Part shown: positions 5,776-9,094 of the stretch, piece by piece
Numbering within the stretch: position 1 is the first letter of the stretch
Layout of the letters: each line of letters starts with the position of its first letter
Assembly (NCBI GenBank): GCA_019312705.1
Contig: JAFDCW010000110.1
Coordinates: 1 to 9,094, forward strand
DNA from: Deltaproteobacteria bacterium
GTDB lineage: Bacteria > Myxococcota > Polyangia > Polyangiales > B10-G4
Direction: 5' to 3'
DNA: 9,094 nt
Program-made: the position numbers and the translations under genes
Notes under the pieces: generated by a model
Database searches by the model: none
The model's input: only the letters and a program-made list of their open reading frames with translations
Told to the model about the DNA's origin: nothing

Positions 5776-6717
5776 ATGTCCCCGGGGCTCTTGCGCTATG
5801 TGGCCGAGCGCGCTGCGAGGGCCGCGTTGACGGTCTTCGGGGTGGTGACCCTCGTCTTCCTGCTGGTGCGCCTCGTGCCCGGAGACCCGGTGGACGCCAT
5901 CCTCGGCGACCAAGCCTCCCCTGAAGACCGCGCCGACCTGCGCCGGGCCCTTCACCTCGACGAGAGCTTCGGCGATCAATACGTCGCGTTCGTCAGCGAC
6001 ATCGGTGACGGCTCCCTCGGCCATTCCTTCCGCCGGCGCAACATCACGGTCTGGTCGCTCATCCGCGAGGTGCTGCCCGCCACCGTCGTCCTCGCCCTCG
6101 CGGCGCTGCTCGTGGCCTGGGCCCTCGCCGTACCCCTCGGCTCCCTCGCGGCCTCGCGCCAGGGCACGCGCTGGGATGGAGCGGCCTCGACCTTCGCCAT
6201 GCTGGGCCTCGCCATCCCGAACATCTGGTTGGGGCCGCTGTTGATCCTCGTCTTCGGGGTCCAGCTCCGTTGGCTACCGCTGCCGGGAGACGGCGAAGGC
6301 GGCGTGGCCGCCCTGGTCCTACCGGCGATTACCATCGGCACCGCGCTGGCCGCGATCCTGACCCGCCAGACCCGGGGCTCGATGATCGAGGTGCTCTCGG
6401 AGCAGTACATCGTGGCCGCCCGAGCCCGAGGCCTGTCGACGCGCAGCGTCGTCCTCAAACACGCCCTGCGCAACGCCCTCCTGCCGGTGATGACCGTCGG
6501 CGCCGCCCAGCTCGGCGCGCTGCTCTCCGGGACGGTCATCGCGGAGAAGATCTTCGAACGCCGCGGCCTCGGAACGCTCTTCCTCGAGGCGTTCTTCGAC
6601 CGCGACATCCCCGTCGTCCAGGGCTGCGTCCTGGTCATCGCGGCCATCTACGTCACCGTGAATCTCGCCGTCGACCTCTTCTACGGCGTGGTCGACCCTC
6701 GGGTGCGGCTCTCATGA
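5776..6717 (+). CDS. ABC transporter permease, DppB/OppB family
   Basis: Inner-membrane subunit of a dipeptide/oligopeptide/nickel-type ABC importer, 313 residues, normal length. The N-terminal signature is intact: a first membrane helix at about 15-33 ending in R-L-V-P-G-D-P (32-38), then a periplasmic region with L-G-x-S (81-84). Further membrane segments lie at about 101-125, 137-162, 178-197, 233-256 and 281-305. The EAA loop that docks on the ATPase is at 209-237 (E-Q-Y-I-V-A-A-R-A-R-G-L then L-R-N-A-L-L-P-V). The C-terminal family block is clear: E-K-I-F-E-R-R-G-L-G (257-266), R-D-I-P-V-V-Q-G, and the terminal D-P-R-V-R. Its stop overlaps the next permease start (ATGA), so the two are translationally coupled and should form the heterodimeric channel. 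No Shine-Dalgarno sequence stands out before the ATG. The substrate cannot be told from the permease alone, and no binding protein or ATPase gene is in the window. Confidence 0.95.
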   Translation: MSPGLLRYVAERAARAALTVFGVVTLVFLLVRLVPGDPVDAILGDQASPEDRADLRRALHLDESFGDQYVAFVSDIGDGSLGHSFRRRNITVWSLIREVLPATVVLALAALLVAWALAVPLGSLAASRQGTRWDGAASTFAMLGLAIPNIWLGPLLILVFGVQLRWLPLPGDGEGGVAALVLPAITIGTALAAILTRQTRGSMIEVLSEQYIVAARARGLSTRSVVLKHALRNALLPVMTVGAAQLGALLSGTVIAEKIFERRGLGTLFLEAFFDRDIPVVQGCVLVIAAIYVTVNLAVDLFYGVVDPRVRLS

Positions 6718-7523
6718 AGGGGCTGAAGAAGCTACCCATCGGCGTCATCATCGTCGCGGTCTTCGCGGTCATGGCGGTCGTCGGGCCGTGGCTCGCTCCC
6801 CATGACCCGGCCGCGATCGACCTGCACCATCAGTACGAGCTGCCTTCTTTCGCCCACGTCATGGGCACCGCCGACAACGGCGTGGACATCCTCTCGGTGC
6901 TGCTCTACGGGGCGCGCCTCGCGGGTCTCGTCGGTCTGCTCGTCGTCGGTATCTCGCTCTTCGTCGGCACGACCTTCGGCATGGTCGCGGGTTACCGCGG
7001 GGGCCTCAGCGACCACGTCGTCACAGGAATCGCGGACATGGTCCAGGCCTTCCCGGCGATCTTGCTCAACATCGCCATCCTCGCCCTCGTGGCCCGGCCG
7101 GGAATCGCCCACTTGGTCTTCGCCCTGGCCGTCAACGGCTGGGTGCTCTACGCCCGGGTCGCCCGGGCCCAGACCTTCACCGTCCGGGAGAGGGAGTACA
7201 TCCAGGCGGCCCGAGCCCTCGGCATGAGCGAAGGCCGGATCCTCCTGCGCCACATCCTGCCGAACGTCGCGGGGCCCCTCGTGGTGCAGGCGACGAGCGG
7301 CATCGGTGCCGTGATCCTCGCCGAGTCAACCCTCAGCTTCCTCGGCCTCGGCCCCGGCACCAACGCCTCCTGGGGCGCCCTCCTCGACCAAGGCAGCGCC
7401 GTCTTGCTGCGCTTTCCCCACGTCGCCCTCTTCGCCGGCAGCACCATCGCCATCACCGTCCTGGGCTTCAATCTGGCCGGGGATTGGCTGCGGGATCGCC
7501 TGGACCCGAAGGCCATTCGCTGA
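6714..7523 (+). CDS. ABC transporter permease, DppC/OppC family
   Basis: Second inner-membrane subunit of the same peptide-type ABC importer, 269 residues. The start ATG at 6714 overlaps the upstream stop by 4 nt; the frame is open well upstream, but only this start gives the typical short charged N-terminus (M-K-G-L-K-K) before membrane helix 1 (about 8-27). The motif W-L-A-P-H-D-P (26-32) is followed by G-T-A-D-N-G-V-D-I-L-S (51-61), where relatives usually read G-T-D-x-x-G-R-D-x-x-S; here the Arg is Val. The EAA loop is at 161-189 (E-Y-I-Q-A-A-R-A-L-G-M, then H-I-L-P-N). The hallmark E-S-T-L-S-F-L-G-L-G (204-213), W-G-A-L-L (220-224) and F-N-L-A-G-D-W-L-R-D-R-L-D-P (252-265) complete the family match. 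It is slightly short, as relatives often have 280-300 residues, mostly because of the compact N-terminus. A weak hairpin overlaps the stop codon. Confidence 0.95.
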   Translation: MKGLKKLPIGVIIVAVFAVMAVVGPWLAPHDPAAIDLHHQYELPSFAHVMGTADNGVDILSVLLYGARLAGLVGLLVVGISLFVGTTFGMVAGYRGGLSDHVVTGIADMVQAFPAILLNIAILALVARPGIAHLVFALAVNGWVLYARVARAQTFTVREREYIQAARALGMSEGRILLRHILPNVAGPLVVQATSGIGAVILAESTLSFLGLGPGTNASWGALLDQGSAVLLRFPHVALFAGSTIAITVLGFNLAGDWLRDRLDPKAIR

Positions 7524-7532
7524 GCTCTCAGC
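7519..7532 (+). terminator. weak hairpin at the end of the permease pair
   Basis: GCTGA (7519-7523, including the stop codon) and TCAGC (7528-7532) are perfect inverted copies around the loop GCTC, followed by CGTTTC. The stem is short and the T-run is only three bases, so any termination would be inefficient. It lies at the only boundary between the permease pair and the di-haem lipoprotein gene. Functional assignment is inference. Confidence 0.2.
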
Positions 7533-7608
7533 CGTTTCACGGATTTCTCACGAAACTTCCCGCGTTGTAGGAGCATATGCAGCGGACCAACGGCCTGGGG
7601 AATCACCG

Positions 7609-8145
7609 ATGACGCCGATTACCAATACTCTCGCGGGCCTCGGGGCCTTGATGTTCATCGCCGGGTGCGGCGGAGGTGCAGCCGAAGTGCCGGTGGCGCC
7701 CCCCCAACCGATCGAACCCGGGGCCTGGGACGACATGGACATGGATCAGCGCCGGTCCTTCATGGACCACGAGGTCATGCCGCGCATGGCCGAGCTCTTC
7801 GAGGGCCACGACCCTGCGCGCTACGCCGGCTTCAGCTGTGAAGGCTGCCACGGCGAGACCGGGGCCGACCGCAACTACGCGATGCCCAATCCAGACCTCT
7901 ACACCCTCTACGCCACCGGCTCCCAAGAGCAGCTCGACATGGTCAACAACCAGCGCCCGATGGTGAACTTCATGTTCCAAGAGGTCGTGCCCGCCATGAA
8001 GGAGCTGCTCGACGCGCCGGACTACGACGCCGAGACCCAGGAAGGCTTCAGCTGCTACTACTGCCACCCGAACGGCGGCGAGGGCACGCCCGCCGCCCCG
8101 GCCGAAGAGGCCAATTCCCTCTTTCTGCCTCGCGGCACGCTCTGA
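7609..8145 (+). CDS. di-haem c-type cytochrome-like lipoprotein with internal duplication
   Basis: Predicted membrane-anchored periplasmic electron carrier, 178 residues. The ATG at 7609 follows GGGGAA (7597-7602). Signal peptide 1-19 ends in the canonical lipobox I-A-G-C (C20), followed by a Gly/Pro/Ala-rich linker (21-38). Two haem c sites are present: C77-E-G-C80-H81 and C149-Y-Y-C152-H153, both preceded by G-F-S. Each site is preceded by a matching helix: F-M-D-H-E-V-M-P-R-M-A-E-L-F (51-64) and F-M-F-Q-E-V-V-P-A-M-K-E-L-L (121-134). The halves are therefore an internal duplication. Only 25 residues follow the second CXXCH, so the sixth ligand cannot come from downstream as in ordinary class I cytochromes; M60 and M130, conserved in both helices, are the likely ligands. 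Met-helix then CXXCH is the order seen in reaction-centre cytochrome subunits (PufC type). The redox partner is unknown. It is downstream of the permeases but separated by 85 bp, and its stop is 3 nt from that of the convergent transporter. Confidence 0.85.
   Translation: MTPITNTLAGLGALMFIAGCGGGAAEVPVAPPQPIEPGAWDDMDMDQRRSFMDHEVMPRMAELFEGHDPARYAGFSCEGCHGETGADRNYAMPNPDLYTLYATGSQEQLDMVNNQRPMVNFMFQEVVPAMKELLDAPDYDAETQEGFSCYYCHPNGGEGTPAAPAEEANSLFLPRGTL
7759..8067 (+). repeat. two-copy internal duplication in the di-haem lipoprotein (protein level)
   Basis: Copy A covers residues 51-81 (7759-7851) and copy B residues 121-153 (7969-8067). Shared positions are F-M, E-V, P, M, E-L, then G-F-S-C-x-x-C-H after a spacer that is 2 residues longer in copy B. 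Identity is concentrated in the helix and the haem motif, which points to an old duplication rather than a recent DNA repeat. Confidence 0.75.
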
Positions 8146-8148
8146 GGG

Positions 8149-9094
8149 TCACGCCACCGCGCCGCCATCTGCTGCGAGCTTCTTGTACTCGCGGTAGAGC
8201 AGCCAGGCGAGGCCGAGCCATACGACGGTGATGACGACGTTGGTCCGGGCGAAGTCCGTCGCCTCGAAGGCCAGATACTCGGTGCCCACGAAGACCAGGC
8301 CCCCCGAGAGCAGGTCGCCGACACGCACGATGAAGGTATCGATGGCCTGCTTGGCCTTGTACTTCTCGTCGCGGCTCGTCGGCAGCCAGAGCAGGGCCCG
8401 GGCCGTATTCATCACGGAGTAGTCGGTGGAATTCTCGGCTGACTTGGCCCACTGGAAGATGCTGAACGACACCCCAAAGGCCACCAACGTGTAAGCCCCG
8501 AGGGAGACCACCGGGAGCATCAGCAAGACCCCTGCGAGCCCCGTGTACTTGACGATTCGAGAGACGACGAAGGCCTGCAAGAGCACGCCAGCGATGTTCA
8601 CGTAGAAGAAGAACCCACCGTAGAAGCTTCCGATCCACGCTTCGCGAAACTCGTCGACGACGAGGCCGGGGTCCGCCGCGAGGGCTGCCGCCGCCGCCTC
8701 GGCCGCCATACCTTCGACGTAGCTCGAGAGGATGAACTCACCGGTCGTATTGACCAGGTTCAGGAGCAGGAGCAGGAGCGCCAACATGCGCAGGTACTTG
8801 CGCTCGAGGATGAGGGTGAAGCCGCCGGCCCCGGAGAGCTTCTGGGTCGAGCTGTCGACAGAACCCGGCGCTAGCGGCCGCTTGAAGACCACGGTGTAGA
8901 GCAGCAGGTGAACGACGAGCAGGGCCGCCGCGAGCTGCAGCAGGTTGTAGGCACCAAAACCAGAATCGAAGAGTGTCTTCGCGATGAACGACCCGACGAC
9001 GCTGCCGGCGGTGGCGCCGATGCCCAAGACCGGGAAGAGGCGCTCGCCCTGGTCTTTGTCGTAGAGGTCGTTTGCGTAGGACCAAAACTGGGCG
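8149..9094 (-). CDS. Tlc/Npt (ATP:ADP antiporter)-like MFS transporter, 5' end cut by window edge
   Basis: Polytopic inner-membrane protein; 314 C-terminal residues are visible and the start lies beyond the right edge. The open frame continues through 9094 (A-Q-F-W-S-Y-A-N-D-L-Y then Q-G-E-R-L-F-P), so the TTG at 9025-9027 is not the true start. That opening, with the following G-I-G-A-T-A-G-S-V-V-G, is typical of the nucleotide exchange transporter superfamily. A second signature is near the C-terminus: A-E-N-S-T-D-Y-S-V-M-N-T-A-R, then L-P-T-S-R-D-E-K-Y-K-A-K-Q-A-I-D-T-F and V-R-V-G-D-L-L-S-G-G. Several long hydrophobic segments separate these, consistent with about seven or eight of the usual twelve helices. 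Classic Tlc/Npt proteins exchange ATP and ADP or import nucleotides in Rickettsia, Chlamydia and plastids. Related proteins occur in free-living bacteria with unknown substrate, so nucleotide transport here is inference. The gene is convergent with the di-haem lipoprotein gene, with only 3 nt between the stops. Confidence 0.8.
   Translation of the reverse strand, partial: AQFWSYANDLYDKDQGERLFPVLGIGATAGSVVGSFIAKTLFDSGFGAYNLLQLAAALLVVHLLLYTVVFKRPLAPGSVDSSTQKLSGAGGFTLILERKYLRMLALLLLLLNLVNTTGEFILSSYVEGMAAEAAAAALAADPGLVVDEFREAWIGSFYGGFFFYVNIAGVLLQAFVVSRIVKYTGLAGVLLMLPVVSLGAYTLVAFGVSFSIFQWAKSAENSTDYSVMNTARALLWLPTSRDEKYKAKQAIDTFIVRVGDLLSGGLVFVGTEYLAFEATDFARTNVVITVVWLGLAWLLYREYKKLAADGGAVA

Noticed and set aside
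6270..6713. Upstream extension of the second permease frame
   Set aside because: It is an Arg/Pro-rich out-of-frame reading of the first permease; the ATGA overlap at 6714 gives a normal DppC-type N-terminus.
7524..7608. Promoter or operator before the di-haem lipoprotein gene, including imperfect 11-bp-spaced copies of TTTCACG and TCTCACG
   Set aside because: No -35/-10 pair with acceptable spacing was found, and the repeats are too short and imperfect to support.

Overview
The window is GC-rich, densely coded DNA. It most likely comes from a myxobacterium (phylum Myxococcota; Sandaracinaceae- or Polyangiales-like is a guess). The grounds are a lipoprotein with a D/A/G/S-rich linker followed by a cysteine-rich domain, a second small cysteine-rich lipoprotein, a eukaryote-like PP2C phosphatase, a candidate sigma-54 promoter and the base composition. 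I see no rRNA, tRNA, CRISPR array, insertion sequence or phage gene. Nine protein genes fill almost all of the window, and the longest gene-free stretch is 247 bp (5034-5280).

Layout, left to right. (1) A PP2C-type Ser/Thr phosphatase on the minus strand, cut by the left edge (1-520), is divergent from (2) an isocitrate/isopropylmalate dehydrogenase family enzyme (643-1710, plus). (3) A perfect 17-bp dyad and a strong candidate sigma-54 promoter then precede a lipoprotein with 30 cysteines after the lipidation cysteine (1814-2479, plus). (4) Convergent to it is a two-gene minus-strand operon: a small WxxGxW-repeat lipoprotein (4662-5033, GTG start) followed after 3 nt by a 721-residue Slt-type lytic transglycosylase (2493-4658). 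(5) Divergent from that operon is a second small cysteine-rich lipoprotein (5281-5706, plus). (6) Next come two translationally coupled ABC permeases of the DppB/OppB and DppC/OppC type (5776-6717 and 6714-7523) with no binding protein or ATPase in view. (7) A small lipoprotein with two CXXCH haem sites in an internal duplication (7609-8145) follows. (8) A Tlc/Npt nucleotide-transporter-like membrane protein on the minus strand, cut by the right edge (8149-9094), meets it tail to tail.

How the genes work together. Most products act at the cell envelope: four predicted lipoproteins, a periplasmic murein hydrolase, two ABC permease subunits and a polytopic transporter. Real co-transcription is supported only for the WxxGxW lipoprotein with the lytic transglycosylase (3-nt gap) and for the two permeases (4-nt overlap). 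I did not find a recognisable defence system, secondary-metabolite cluster or mobile element. The observations most worth following are the duplicated di-haem lipoprotein with its reaction-centre-cytochrome-like order of axial Met and CXXCH, the exact 14-residue WxxGxW repeat protein coupled to a murein hydrolase, and the sigma-54 promoter in front of the cysteine-rich lipoprotein.
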